Positions 43,449-52,318 are shown, counted from the first letter of the stretch. The stretch is 64,000 nt of DNA from Kluyvera intermedia (GCF_034424175.1 NZ_CP139986.1:2356001-2420000), one strand, 5' to 3'. Notes: a model not told the origin generated them from the letters alone. A program made the numbers and translations.

Positions 43449-44738
43449 ATGTTACTGGCTGGTGCTATCTTTTTATTCACGCTCGTCCTGGTTATCTGGC
43501 AACCCAGAGGGCTGGGGATTGGCTGGAGTGCCTCACTGGGCGCAATTCTGGCATTGCTGACTGGCGTCGTTCATCTGGGGGATATTCCGGTGGTCTGGCA
43601 GATAGTGTGGAATGCGACCGCCACCTTTATCGCCGTGATCATCATCAGTCTTCTGCTCGACGAATCCGGCTTCTTTGAATGGGCCGCGCTGCACGTTGCC
43701 CGTTGGGGGAATGGCCGGGGGCGGCTGCTCTTCACCTGGATCGTCCTGCTTGGTGCGATGGTTGCGGCACTGTTTGCCAACGACGGTGCGGCACTGATCC
43801 TGACACCTATCGTTATCGCGATGCTGCTGGCGCTGGGATTCAGCCGGGGGGCAACCTTAGCGTTTATCATGGCCGCAGGGTTTATCGCTGACACGGCAAG
43901 CCTGCCACTGATTGTCTCAAACCTGGTGAATATCGTCTCGGCGGATTTCTTTAAGCTTGGTTTCTCAGAATATGCCGCCGTGATGGTCCCGGTTAACCTG
44001 GCCGCGATTGCGGCTACGCTGGTGATGCTGCATCTGTTTTTCCGTAAGGACATTCCCGCCGTTTACGACGTTTCTCTGTTGAAAGAACCGAAAGACGCTA
44101 TACGTGATGTGAATACCTTTAAAACCGGCTGGCTGGTTCTGGTGTTGCTTCTGGTGGGATTCTTCGGACTGGAGCCGCTGGGCGTACCGGTCAGTTTGGT
44201 CGCAGCCGCTGGTGCATTGCTTCTGTTTGCTGTTGCGAAAAAAGGGCATGCCATTAACACCGGTAAGGTGCTGCGTGGTGCGCCCTGGCAAATCGTTATC
44301 TTCTCGCTGGGGATGTACCTGGTGGTCTACGGCTTACGAAATGCCGGTCTGACCCACTATCTCTCTTCCTTGCTGAATCAGCTGGCAGAGCAGGGATTGT
44401 GGGCGGCAACGCTGGGTACGGGCTTCCTGACGGCCTTCCTGTCATCAGTGATGAACAATATGCCGACCGTGCTGGTCGGGGCGCTGTCGATTGATGGCAG
44501 CACTGCGACCGGTGTTATCAAAGAAGCGATGATTTACGCCAACGTCATCGGCAGCGACCTGGGGCCAAAAATTACCCCTATCGGCAGTCTGGCAACGTTA
44601 CTGTGGCTGCACGTTCTGTCGCAGAAAAATATCAAAATTACCTGGGGATATTACTTCCGGGTGGGCATTGTCATGACAATCCCCGTGCTGTTTGTCACGC
44701 TTGCAGCACTGGCGCTTCGTCTGTCTTTCACTTTGTAA
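43449..44738 (+). CDS. arsB: ArsB, arsenite/antimonite efflux permease
   Basis: Twelve-helix arsenite exporter of 429 residues, matching E. coli ArsB closely (LLAGAIFLFTLVLVIWQP, FANDGAALILTPIVIAMLLALGFSRG, NNMPTVLVGALSIDGSTATG). The ATG at 43449 follows GGAGTTTCTG and gives the canonical N-terminus; 43437 is an in-frame alternative. It is the second gene of arsRBC. No arsA or arsD is present, so efflux is driven by the membrane potential. Confidence 0.94.
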   Translation: MLLAGAIFLFTLVLVIWQPRGLGIGWSASLGAILALLTGVVHLGDIPVVWQIVWNATATFIAVIIISLLLDESGFFEWAALHVARWGNGRGRLLFTWIVLLGAMVAALFANDGAALILTPIVIAMLLALGFSRGATLAFIMAAGFIADTASLPLIVSNLVNIVSADFFKLGFSEYAAVMVPVNLAAIAATLVMLHLFFRKDIPAVYDVSLLKEPKDAIRDVNTFKTGWLVLVLLLVGFFGLEPLGVPVSLVAAAGALLLFAVAKKGHAINTGKVLRGAPWQIVIFSLGMYLVVYGLRNAGLTHYLSSLLNQLAEQGLWAATLGTGFLTAFLSSVMNNMPTVLVGALSIDGSTATGVIKEAMIYANVIGSDLGPKITPIGSLATLLWLHVLSQKNIKITWGYYFRVGIVMTIPVLFVTLAALALRLSFTL

Positions 44739-44750
44739 TGAGATACTGAT

Positions 44751-45176
44751 ATGAGCAACATTACCATTTATCACAACCCGGCCTGCGGCACGTCACGCAA
44801 TACCCTTGAAATGATCCGCAACAGCGGTACAGAGCCGACCGTTATTCATTATCTTGAAACCCCACCATCACGAGCTGAGCTGGTAAAACTCATTGCGGAT
44901 ATGGGGATCACGGTACGAGCGCTGCTGCGTAAGAATGTCGAACCTTTTGAAGCGTTAGGGCTGGCGGAAGACCGCTTTACTGACGAGCAGTTAATCGATT
45001 TTATGTTGCAGCACCCTGTTCTGATCAATCGCCCTATCGTGGTAACGCCGCTGGGTACCCGGCTATGCCGCCCTTCTGAAGTCGTGCTGGATATTCTTCC
45101 CGATGCGCAGAAAAGCGCGTTCACGAAAGAGGACGGTGAGAAGGTAGTTGATGAAAAAGGTAACCGGCTGAACTAA
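44751..45176 (+). CDS. arsC: ArsC, glutaredoxin-dependent arsenate reductase
   Basis: Arsenate reductase of 141 residues. Catalytic Cys12 in YHNPACGTSRNTLEMI, and arginines in LINRPIVVTPLGTRLCRPSE. It reduces arsenate to arsenite for export by ArsB. It is 12 bases behind arsB and followed by a strong terminator. Confidence 0.95.
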   Translation: MSNITIYHNPACGTSRNTLEMIRNSGTEPTVIHYLETPPSRAELVKLIADMGITVRALLRKNVEPFEALGLAEDRFTDEQLIDFMLQHPVLINRPIVVTPLGTRLCRPSEVVLDILPDAQKSAFTKEDGEKVVDEKGNRLN

Positions 45177-45192
45177 ACGTGTTCTTGTGACG

Positions 45193-45220
45193 AAGGGCGA
45201 GAGAACTCGCCCTTTTTTAT
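45193..45220 (+). terminator. Rho-independent terminator of arsRBC
   Basis: Hairpin agggcgag-agaa-ctcgccct followed by a T run, 17 bases past arsC. It also separates arsC from the convergent usp gene. Confidence 0.9.
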
Positions 45221-45235
45221 TTAAGATAATCAGTG

Positions 45236-46063
45236 CTAACGGAGGATAAGAAGCGGTTGTTGCGTCTTTTGCAGCATTTCGGAGGTATGACTACCGATAA
45301 AGAACTGCCGCAACCTGGAATGACCGTAGGCCCCCATCACTATCAGATCGACAGCATTTTCCTCGGCGTAACGAATAAGCGCGTCCCCGACTGATTGCCC
45401 GGTAAGATGTGTTGTGCTGTTTTCTATATCCGCGTCACGTAAAATTTGCTGTGCGGTCAGCAGCTCTTCCTTCTTACCGTTTACCATGACAAGGTGGCAC
45501 TCCAGCCCCCTGAGTAAGGGACTCATCGTCAGACGTTCCAGGTTACTCCTGCTTTCTTCACTGCCATCATAAGCCAGCATGACTCTGGAAGGCACTGAGT
45601 AGTTCTCCGGAACAACCAGTAGGGGTTTCTTTTGCAGACGAATAACGCTTTCCAGATGAGAGCCTACCGGATGCTGGCTACCCCGACGCCCCAGCACCAT
45701 GAGACGAAGGTCGCTCAGCTCTGCCAGAACTTCATCCGGTGTACCGTGTTTTTGCATCAAAAGCACATCCGGGCTTCCCTGTTTTTGAAGCAGTTCAGCA
45801 CAACTTTCCAGTATTGCTTTCCCCTGGGCCATCAGCAGGCGATTACGTTGCCCTTCAATTTCTACCAGCTCATCGGTCAGCAATTGCTGACTGTCTATGC
45901 CGAGAGTGCCGGTCAGGTCTGACACTACCGGGGTGCTGTCTTTTTCGATAACGTGCAACAGTGCTAGCTGTGATTGCAAAGTGCGGGCTGCCCACGCCGC
46001 ATATTCACACACTGACCGCGTTGAAAGTGAACCGTCCACACAAGCTGTAACAGTATTATTCAT
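45236..46063 (-). CDS. Tandem-domain universal stress protein (transposon passenger)
   Basis: A 275-residue protein with two Usp folds. The second ends in VMGAYGHSRLRQFFIGSHTSEMLQKTQQPLLIL, with the G-x2-G-x9-G-S/T nucleotide-binding pattern. The first has VLGRRGSQHPVGSHLESVIRLQKKPLLVV. It starts 18 bases downstream of the sulP stop, so the two form one operon. Usp genes are often paired with SulP transporters on metal-resistance elements. Its role is unknown. Confidence 0.87.
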   Translation of the reverse strand: MNNTVTACVDGSLSTRSVCEYAAWAARTLQSQLALLHVIEKDSTPVVSDLTGTLGIDSQQLLTDELVEIEGQRNRLLMAQGKAILESCAELLQKQGSPDVLLMQKHGTPDEVLAELSDLRLMVLGRRGSQHPVGSHLESVIRLQKKPLLVVPENYSVPSRVMLAYDGSEESRSNLERLTMSPLLRGLECHLVMVNGKKEELLTAQQILRDADIENSTTHLTGQSVGDALIRYAEENAVDLIVMGAYGHSRLRQFFIGSHTSEMLQKTQQPLLILR

Positions 46064-46081
46064 AGTTTTCCCTCCAGTCTG

Positions 46082-47560
46082 TTAATGACCGCCCATCAGT
46101 TTTTCGACTTCTTCAGGTTTATCGTGAACACCAAACCGGTCAACGATGGTGCGGGTGGCTTCATTCATCCCACGTATTTCAACCCCGGCGCCCTCTCTGC
46201 GGAACTTAATGACCACCTTATCCAGGGCGCTGACGGACGTGATGTCCCAGAAATGGGCATGTGAAACGTCTATCACCACATTCTCAATCGCTTCACGGAA
46301 ATCAAAGTGGCTCGTAAAGCGGTCTGCTGATGCAAAGAATACCTGGCCGGTGACGGTATACGTCCGGCTCGTCCCCTCCAGAACTGAGGTTACACGCATG
46401 AACCGGGATACTTTAGTGGCAAAATTGAGCGAAGCAATCAGTACACCGGTCAGCACACCGAAGGCCAGATTATGTGTTGCCACCACAACCGCTACGGTGG
46501 CAAGCATGACCACGCTGGTTGAAAGGGGGTGTGTCCGCAGGTTGGCAATGGAGCGCCAGGAGAATGTCCCGATGGAAACCATAATCATCACCGCGACCAG
46601 CGCTGCCATCGGAATTTGGGAGACCCAGTTGCGCAGGAACACAATCAGGCAAAGCAGCACCACGCCCGCCGTGAGGGTTGAAAGTCGTCCGCGTCCACCG
46701 GATTTTACGTTGATAACAGATTGCCCAATCATCGCGCAGCCTGCCATTCCTCCGATAAAGGATGTGCAGATGTTCGCGATGCCCTGAGCTTTGCACTCCC
46801 TGTTTTTGTCGCTTGGCGTGTCGGTCATGTCATCCACGATAGTGGCGGTCATCATCGACTCAAGCAGGCCAACCACCGCAAGCCCCGCAGAATATGGCAG
46901 GATGATGAGCAGCGTCTGAAGATTTAAAGGCACGTCCGGGAGCAGGAAGACCGGCAGACTGTCGGGAAGTTTCCCCATATCCCCGACGGTTCGCACATCC
47001 AGATGCAGCCACATGGCAATCCCAGTCAGCACCACGATGCACACAAGCGGTGAAGGAATGGTTTTGTTGATATAAGGGAAGAGATAGATGATCCCCAGCC
47101 CTGCCGCAGTCATGGCATAAACATGCCATGTCACATTGGTCAGCTCAGGCAACTGGGCCATAAAAATCAGTATTGCCAGTGCATTAACAAACCCCGTGAC
47201 CACTGAGCGTGAAACAAAACGCATCAGCCCGCCAAGCTTCAGATATCCGGCTATCAGCTGGAATACCCCGGTCAGTATGGAGGCAGCCAGTAAATACTGT
47301 AAGCCATGATCTTTCACCAGCGTCACCATCAGGAGAGCCATTGCACCGGTGGAGGACGAAATCATCGCCGGACGTCCGCCAAAGAAGGCCATAACGAGAG
47401 GAATACAGAACGCCGAGTAGAGGCCCACCTGGGGATCAACACCGGCGATAATGGAAAAGGCGATCGCTTCTGGAATGAGTGCGAGCGCGACAACAATACC
47501 GGCCAGAACGTCACCACGGACGTTACCCAGCCAGTCCTTACGCGTCGAGGACAGCAACAT
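46082..47560 (-). CDS. SulP-family inorganic anion transporter with STAS domain (transposon passenger)
   Basis: A 492-residue SLC26/SulP transporter. The transmembrane domain (about 1-375) begins DWLGNVRGDVLAGIVVALALIPEAIAFSI, with FGGRPAMISSSTGAMALL. The C-terminal STAS domain (about 395-490) has NVVIDVSHAHFWDITSVSALDKV. SulP proteins move sulfate, bicarbonate or other oxyanions. The substrate is unknown; the setting beside ars genes suggests an oxyanion role, which is inference. It is cotranscribed with the usp gene. Confidence 0.87.
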   Translation of the reverse strand: MLLSSTRKDWLGNVRGDVLAGIVVALALIPEAIAFSIIAGVDPQVGLYSAFCIPLVMAFFGGRPAMISSSTGAMALLMVTLVKDHGLQYLLAASILTGVFQLIAGYLKLGGLMRFVSRSVVTGFVNALAILIFMAQLPELTNVTWHVYAMTAAGLGIIYLFPYINKTIPSPLVCIVVLTGIAMWLHLDVRTVGDMGKLPDSLPVFLLPDVPLNLQTLLIILPYSAGLAVVGLLESMMTATIVDDMTDTPSDKNRECKAQGIANICTSFIGGMAGCAMIGQSVINVKSGGRGRLSTLTAGVVLLCLIVFLRNWVSQIPMAALVAVMIMVSIGTFSWRSIANLRTHPLSTSVVMLATVAVVVATHNLAFGVLTGVLIASLNFATKVSRFMRVTSVLEGTSRTYTVTGQVFFASADRFTSHFDFREAIENVVIDVSHAHFWDITSVSALDKVVIKFRREGAGVEIRGMNEATRTIVDRFGVHDKPEEVEKLMGGH

Positions 47561-47938
47561 AGTAATTTCTCAGTTTTTAGATACAGTCAGCCCTGGAGGG
47601 CTACATTTTTACGTACGGTAAAGCACATCCGCAGACGGGATGTTATTGAGTGCGTGCTGAGGCTTGCTCAGTACGACAGAGGAAGGAAAAACTCAGGGTG
47701 GCGTAATACGCATAGCGGTTGTCAGATTCTCCATAGCGGATGTGTATATATTGTCGGCTCTGTTGTCAGGAAGAACTTACAGAACACGTCGCGTTTGAAC
47801 ATGAAACACTTCAAAGCAGCCCAATACTACAAATAAAGCGAATACGGGGTCAACCCAACAAGGTACTCAAACGAAGAGGTTAAGATGCGATTTTTATCCA
47901 GGAATTCAATATTATCAAAGGACATTTGAACTTTGCCC
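47561..47938. other. Upstream region of sulP inside the transposon
   Basis: About 380 bp with no credible ORF. It should contain the sulP-usp promoter (minus strand). Several short palindromic stretches are present, but I could not assign a regulator. It ends at the right inverted repeat. Confidence 0.4.
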
Positions 47939-47962
47939 CACCCCGGACATCTCTACTTAGCC
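47939..47962 (-). repeat. Right inverted repeat of the ars transposon
   Basis: Reverse complement reads GGCTAAGT-AG-AGATGTCCGG-G-GTG, 21 of 24 identical to the left repeat at 40811-40834. Confidence 0.75.
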
Positions 47963-47972
47963 TTGACAATGT

Positions 47973-48525
47973 CATCCCAGATAGAATCCGCAGTTTTTCG
48001 GTCATACTGCTGATGATCCCCGTAAGCTCTTTCCCCAGCGCAGACACCATCACGTTGGCATCTCAGTTGTTCGTGTCATTCTGCTTTCTTAGATTATCGT
48101 CACCGGTCCGACTTTGCCGTGCGATTATGTCCATCAGTTATCCGATACTTTCACATTTTCGCATGCAAAAAATCATACGGGATTCGACGGAGAACAATGG
48201 CCTTTTCACCCACCCAATTCTCAGCCAGAACGCCACTAAACACGGTAAAAGTGTTGCTTATCCAGCGCAATATCAGCGTGATGCAAACTGAACGTATCCG
48301 CCCGAATCTAGATATCTTCTCTTTCAGCCTGTCTCAAAATGATTGAAAAATTGAGACCGGTGAATGTAGCTCGGTTTAGCGTCAGCATGGCTGGTTTTAG
48401 TCCGATTACTGCCAGCGAAAAAAAAGTCCAATTCCACTCGCCGATATCTTGCATGAGAATCTCCCTCATTTTGCCCTTATCTCACCCCAAATCTGGTAGG
48501 CCGATCCACACAGAGTTTTATTGTA
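47973..48525. other. Degraded region right of the transposon
   Basis: About 550 bp lacking a convincing intact gene. On minus, about 48140 down to 47960, a frame reads MDIIARQSRTGDDNLRKQND, then TNN, a stop, then DANVMVSALGKELTGIISSM and TEKLRILSG. It looks like a decayed coding sequence interrupted by one TGA. I could not identify its family. Several overlapping plus-strand frames show no recognisable features. Confidence 0.4.
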
Positions 48526-48549
48526 AATGGTTACCATTCCCATTATCAT
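48526..48549. promoter_or_regulatory. Possible Fur box upstream of the yncE-like gene
   Basis: On minus GATAATGGGAATGGTAAC resembles repeated NATWAT hexamers of the Fur box. E. coli yncE is iron/Fur-controlled, so the position fits. The match is partial. Confidence 0.45.
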
Positions 48550-48582
48550 CTTTCTTTGTAAAATTTTGCAAAGGAAACTTAC

Positions 48583-49080
48583 ATGTCTACAAAAACCGTA
48601 CAAAAAACGGCATTACGCGCCCTCGCCCTTTCTTTGGCAATCAGCTCCTGCTTCGCACTGGCCAAAGACTTTACCGAGAAGGATTTTCAGTCTCAGCCTC
48701 TAGGTCATGGGGTTTATGAACTGGCCTACGATAAAGGACAGCAAGCAATTTACGCGGCGTCCGCTCCCTCCTTTGATAAAGATAAAACAGCGGGAATGGT
48801 CTATTTATTGAATGCTCACACCCTGCAAATTAATGACAAAATCGCGACAGAACGCCGCACGTTTGCCGTTTCTCTCGACGAAGAAAATCATATTCTCTAT
48901 CTGGGAAATGCCCTTGATGGATCGATTGCACTGCTGGATACACGCACTAACAAGGTTATCAATACTATTCAGTTAAGTGACAGTTCTGACCCGAAGAAGA
49001 CCGCTCATGTTCGAGAAGTGGTGTTGGATAAGAAACATCATCGACTATATCCCTCCGCACATCAGAGCTACTTAAAATAA
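48583..49080 (+). pseudogene. yncE-like beta-propeller protein, truncated at about codon 155
   Basis: Secreted YncE-like protein: signal peptide ending ISSCFALA, then beta-propeller repeats (HGVYELAYDKGQQAIYAAS, RRTFAVSLDEENHILYLGNALDGSIALLDTRTNKVINTI). Homologues are about 350 residues; this ORF is 165. After REVVLDKKHHRLY (about 49050) it runs into the antisense of a truncated lysR gene. Roughly the last 200 residues are missing. An intact ribosome binding site (AAGGAAAC) and a possible Fur box remain upstream, so a fragment may still be made. Confidence 0.8.
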
Positions 49081-49450
49081 TTTCCAGATCAGGATGGGAC
49101 TGATAAAACGCCGGTAATTGGGGAACCACAATTTGACGGGCAAAGGCAATGGGCATATCGACACGAAGCTGGCCATTTAAGGGGCGTTCCGGGGCAAAAG
49201 ACTCCAGTAAATCGTCAGCTTGCGACAGCAACGGTTTGCTGCGGCGATAAAATTCTTCACCTTCCGGCGTCAAATAAAGCCGGCGTGTTGTGCGTTGTAA
49301 TAGACGAACTCCGCTTTGCTGCTCCAGTTGCTGGAGTGCTTTTGTGACCGCTGGCCGATGAATCTGCAAGTTCTCTGCTGCCTGAGTGAAGCTCCCTGAA
49401 TCGACGATCTCGATAAAAATTTTAATATTTTCAAACAGATTCAGTTGCAT
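48965..49450 (-). pseudogene. LysR-family regulator, truncated after the DNA-binding domain
   Basis: The frame starts MQLNLFENIKIFIEIVDSGS with a clear LysR helix-turn-helix (SFTQAAENLQIHRPAVTKALQQLEQQSGVRLLQRTTRR). It continues into the effector domain only as far as HPDLEIILSSSDVRRDIV (about residue 135), where homologues continue for about 160 more residues. The remaining 26 codons are antisense of the truncated yncE-like gene. It is divergent from the nitronate monooxygenase gene, its likely former target. DNA binding could persist, but inducer sensing should be lost. Confidence 0.82.
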
Positions 49451-49594
49451 GATGCGTTTCCTGACAAAGCGATCAAGATGATTATTATCAATTTAATAAT
49501 AGTGAAGAATATTATTCACTATTTTTCTGACTAATAAAGCCCTCTACACTGCATGCAATCCAGCACACTCCTGCTGCAACAAGGTAATAACATC

Positions 49595-50572
49595 ATGAAA
49601 ACAAATCGTATTTGTCAGATTTTAGGTATTGAAAAACCCGTTATTCAAGGGCCCCTCTCGTGGCTAACCGACGCACGCCTGGTTGCCGCCGTAAGTAATG
49701 CCGGTGGACTAGGTGTGCTTGGACCAAATGCCGGATTAACTGCACAAACGGCGGTTTCTACCCCTGAGGCTACAGCAGAAAAATTGCGTGAAGAGATCCG
49801 TAAAACCAAGCTGCTGACGGAGAAACCCTTTGGCGTGAATCTAATCCCTACGGCTCAAAACGATATCTGGACGCCACCTATTCTCAAGGTTATTAAGGAG
49901 GAAGGTGTTAAAGCGGTGGTCTATACCGGCTACGGTGAAGGGGCAATTATCCCCGCATTGTTCGATGAACTTAAGACTGCCGGAATTACCATAATCTATC
50001 GTGATATTAATCCGACGCCTGCCAACACGCGCGAAGCGGAACGCTCCGGTGCCGATATCATTGTGGCCACCGGGTTCGATGAAGGCGGAACGTTACCAGG
50101 AACCGTCCTGGGGACATTCTCTATTGTCCCCATGATCGTGGATGCGGTTGAAAATGCGCCAGTGCTTGCCGCTGGCGGCATCGTCGATAAACGCACCGCC
50201 AGTGCCGCTCATGCACTGGGCGCGGAAGGTGTCTTTGCCGGTTCTGTATTTATCGGCACTCTGGAAAACCGCGTGCCACAGTCGATAAAAGATAAAATCG
50301 TTGCGGCCAACGGACTGGACTTAAGCTTGTTCCGCACCCTTCCCGACTTTTACCGTTCGCTGCCAGGAAAACTGACCGACAAACTGGTGGAAATGGATAA
50401 AGCGGGCGCCAGTAAGGAAGCCATTGACCAGGCAATGGGTGGATTGCGAGGGTTACGTCTTGGTATGCTTGAAGGCAATACTGACGAAGGCTATATCTCA
50501 CTAGGCACCGGCATTGGCGGGATCAAGCAAATTGCCAGTGTTGCTGATGTCGTTTTGCAACTCTCAGTTTAA
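49595..50572 (+). CDS. Nitronate monooxygenase / 2-nitropropane dioxygenase family flavoprotein
   Basis: FMN-dependent TIM-barrel enzyme of 325 residues. GPLSWLTDARLVAAVSNAGGLGVLGPNAG is the N-terminal flavin region, and APVLAAGGIVDKRTASAAHALGAEGVFAGSVFI the phosphate-binding part. Family members oxidise nitronates or act as enoyl reductases. Start 49595 (MKTNRICQILGIEKPVIQG) follows ACAAGGTAATAAC; the earlier frame to 49553 is not conserved. It is divergent from the truncated lysR. Confidence 0.87.
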   Translation: MKTNRICQILGIEKPVIQGPLSWLTDARLVAAVSNAGGLGVLGPNAGLTAQTAVSTPEATAEKLREEIRKTKLLTEKPFGVNLIPTAQNDIWTPPILKVIKEEGVKAVVYTGYGEGAIIPALFDELKTAGITIIYRDINPTPANTREAERSGADIIVATGFDEGGTLPGTVLGTFSIVPMIVDAVENAPVLAAGGIVDKRTASAAHALGAEGVFAGSVFIGTLENRVPQSIKDKIVAANGLDLSLFRTLPDFYRSLPGKLTDKLVEMDKAGASKEAIDQAMGGLRGLRLGMLEGNTDEGYISLGTGIGGIKQIASVADVVLQLSV

Positions 50573-50610
50573 AATAGCGGGCAGCGTCGGTTGCCCAAAA
50601 TCGTTTAGCA

Positions 50611-51402
50611 TCACGCACCTGACTTTTCAGGAACCAGCATAATCATCTTTAACGCCCGATTACTCGCCAACTGCCAGCTCAATTGTCGATAGACTAGATC
50701 CCCTTTTTCAGCATGATGAAAAAGTCGTTGTCCTCCTTCACGCACAATGACCTGCTGTTGTGACCAGAAATCACGGAAATCAGGACTGTTATCGCTCATC
50801 TGCTGCACAAACGCGTTCAGAATATTGTCATTGGGATAATGAACAGCATCGGAACGCAGCTCGGCAACGATGCGTCGGGCGCGCGCTTCCCAGTTATCAA
50901 CTAACTGACGTGCCAGCGGATTCTGGAACATAAAGGTCATCATATTCGGTGAATCTTCGCTGCCCAGCCAGCCGGAAAATAAAGCTTCAGCGCCTTTGTT
51001 CCATGCCAAAACTTGCCAGGTCAAATCCAACAAATAACAAGGTTCAGAAACATGATTAACCGCTGCCAGAATTGTCGGCTCAACGGCAGGAACCGACTCG
51101 TTTAAAGGATCGCTCTTATGCGCCAGTAAAAACAAATACTCCCGCTCTGCTGCGGTTAACTGCAACGCTAACGCAATACCTGATAGCGTCTGTGCGGAAA
51201 CAGTGATATCTCGGCCCTGTTCAAGCCAAGTATACCAGGTAGTGCTGATAGCACTCATCTGCGCCACTTCCTCCCGGCGCAATCCTTTTGTACGGCGGCG
51301 GGAAATAATCGGAATCCCCACCCTTTCTGGCGAGGTATTCTCTCGTTTCACGCGTAAAAATGCGCCCAACGCCTGTGGCCCATTCAACCCTGACTTTTCC
51401 AT
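50611..51402 (-). CDS. XRE-family regulator with MmyB-like ligand-binding domain
   Basis: A 263-residue regulator. N-terminal helix-turn-helix (about 5-80): LGAFLRVKRE, RTKGLRREEVAQMSAISTTWYTWLEQGRDI. C-terminal MmyB-like domain (about 105-260): EPCYLLDLTWQVLAWNKGAEALFSGW and the FWSQQQVIVREGGQRLFHHAEKGDLVY stretch. MmyB-type domains are thought to bind fatty-acid-like ligands. Start at 51402 (MEKSGLNGPQALGAF). It is divergent from the methyltransferase gene, which is a likely target. Confidence 0.86.
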   Translation of the reverse strand: MEKSGLNGPQALGAFLRVKRENTSPERVGIPIISRRRTKGLRREEVAQMSAISTTWYTWLEQGRDITVSAQTLSGIALALQLTAAEREYLFLLAHKSDPLNESVPAVEPTILAAVNHVSEPCYLLDLTWQVLAWNKGAEALFSGWLGSEDSPNMMTFMFQNPLARQLVDNWEARARRIVAELRSDAVHYPNDNILNAFVQQMSDNSPDFRDFWSQQQVIVREGGQRLFHHAEKGDLVYRQLSWQLASNRALKMIMLVPEKSGA

Positions 51403-51504
51403 GGTAGTTACTCTATATACCAGTATAAATGGCAATATTGTACCCGTATTAATCCCGGCGTATAGTCCGTTTTAACAAGAACATAACAACAGAGGAAGAC
51501 CGGT

Positions 51505-52263
51505 ATGAGCAACCATCATGAAGCCTTAGTCAAGTCACAGTTTAGCGGTCAGGCGGCAGCCTATTTACAGAGCAATGTTCATGCGCAAGGCGCTGATTTA
51601 CAACGTCTGGGAGAGTGGTTAGCTGACGATAAGCACGCAAACCTGTTGGATATCGGCTGTGGCGCAGGACACGCCAGCTTTACAGCCGCACCCAGGGTCG
51701 CAAAAGTAACGGCTTACGATCTTTCAGAAGGCATGTTGGCAGTCGTTGCCGAAGAGGCCGAAAAACGAGGGCTGAGTAATATCAGCTGTACTCAGGGGCC
51801 TGCGGAAGTTTTGCCATTTACCGATAACAGCTTTGATATCGTCATCAGCCGTTATTCGGCGCACCATTGGCATGATATTCAAGCGGCACTGATGGAAATC
51901 CGTCGCGTACTGAAACCCGGTGGCCGTTTCATCATGATGGATATTGCGACACCAGGAAAAGCGATTTTCGATGTCTGGTTGCAAACCATCGAAATGCTGC
52001 GCGATCCTTCGCATATTCATAACTATTCACAGGGGCAATGGCTGACGATGGTCAACAGTCGTGGGATGGTGGTTGAGAAACTGGTTGGCGATAAACTGCA
52101 CCTGGAGTTCTCTTCCTGGGTCGCGCGAATGAAAACCCCGGAAAATATCGTTGAGGCGATTCGCTATCTGCAAAGTAAAGTTTCAGATGAGGTAGGCGCG
52201 CATTTTGCTATTGCTGATGATGGCAGTTTTGTAAGCGATACCATCATGTTTGAGGCACGATAA
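51505..52263 (+). CDS. Class I SAM-dependent methyltransferase (YafE/UbiE-like)
   Basis: A 252-residue methyltransferase. SAM motif I LLDIGCGAGHASFTAAP, motif II VTAYDLSEGMLAVVAEEAEKRG, post-motif DNSFDIVISRYSAHHWHD and RRVLKPGGRFIMMD. GGAAGACCGGT precedes the ATG. It is likely controlled by the divergent XRE regulator. The small-molecule substrate is unknown. Confidence 0.86.
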   Translation: MSNHHEALVKSQFSGQAAAYLQSNVHAQGADLQRLGEWLADDKHANLLDIGCGAGHASFTAAPRVAKVTAYDLSEGMLAVVAEEAEKRGLSNISCTQGPAEVLPFTDNSFDIVISRYSAHHWHDIQAALMEIRRVLKPGGRFIMMDIATPGKAIFDVWLQTIEMLRDPSHIHNYSQGQWLTMVNSRGMVVEKLVGDKLHLEFSSWVARMKTPENIVEAIRYLQSKVSDEVGAHFAIADDGSFVSDTIMFEAR

Positions 52264-52273
52264 TAAAACGTAG

Positions 52274-52298
52274 CCCGGCCGAGCATGGCGACGCCGGG
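52274..52298. repeat. REP-like palindrome, copy 1
   Basis: CCCGGC-CGAGCATGGCGAC-GCCGGG just after the methyltransferase gene. It is almost the same as the copy at 56393-56417 (one base different in the spacer). Confidence 0.65.
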
Positions 52299-52305
52299 AT
52301 TTGAC

Positions 52306-52318
52306 GTGACAACGTCAC
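52306..52318. promoter_or_regulatory. matS site (MatP binding), GTGACAACGTCAC
   Basis: Exact match to GTGACRNYGTCAC in the methyltransferase-maeA gap, identical to the site at 23309. Confidence 0.88.

Larger units (their letters stand above)
40781..47967. mobile_element. Transposon beside dif: ISNCY-type transposase with arsenic, stress and anion-transport passengers
   Basis: An approximately 7.2 kb unit starting next to dif. It carries a transposase at its left end, then arsH, arsR-B-C, a universal stress protein and a SulP transporter. Subterminal inverted repeats occur at 40811-40834 and 47939-47962 (21 of 24 bases identical, core GGCTAAG...AGATGTCCGG), and no matching repeat is found directly after the transposase. 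The outer ends are unresolved. AATGT occurs at 40776-40780 and 47968-47972 and may be a 5-bp target duplication. Confidence 0.7.

Noticed and set aside
47926..48291. 121-codon plus-strand ORF right of the transposon
   Set aside because: It starts inside the inverted-repeat region, has no ribosome binding site and no recognisable motif; a decayed minus-strand frame fits the same DNA better.
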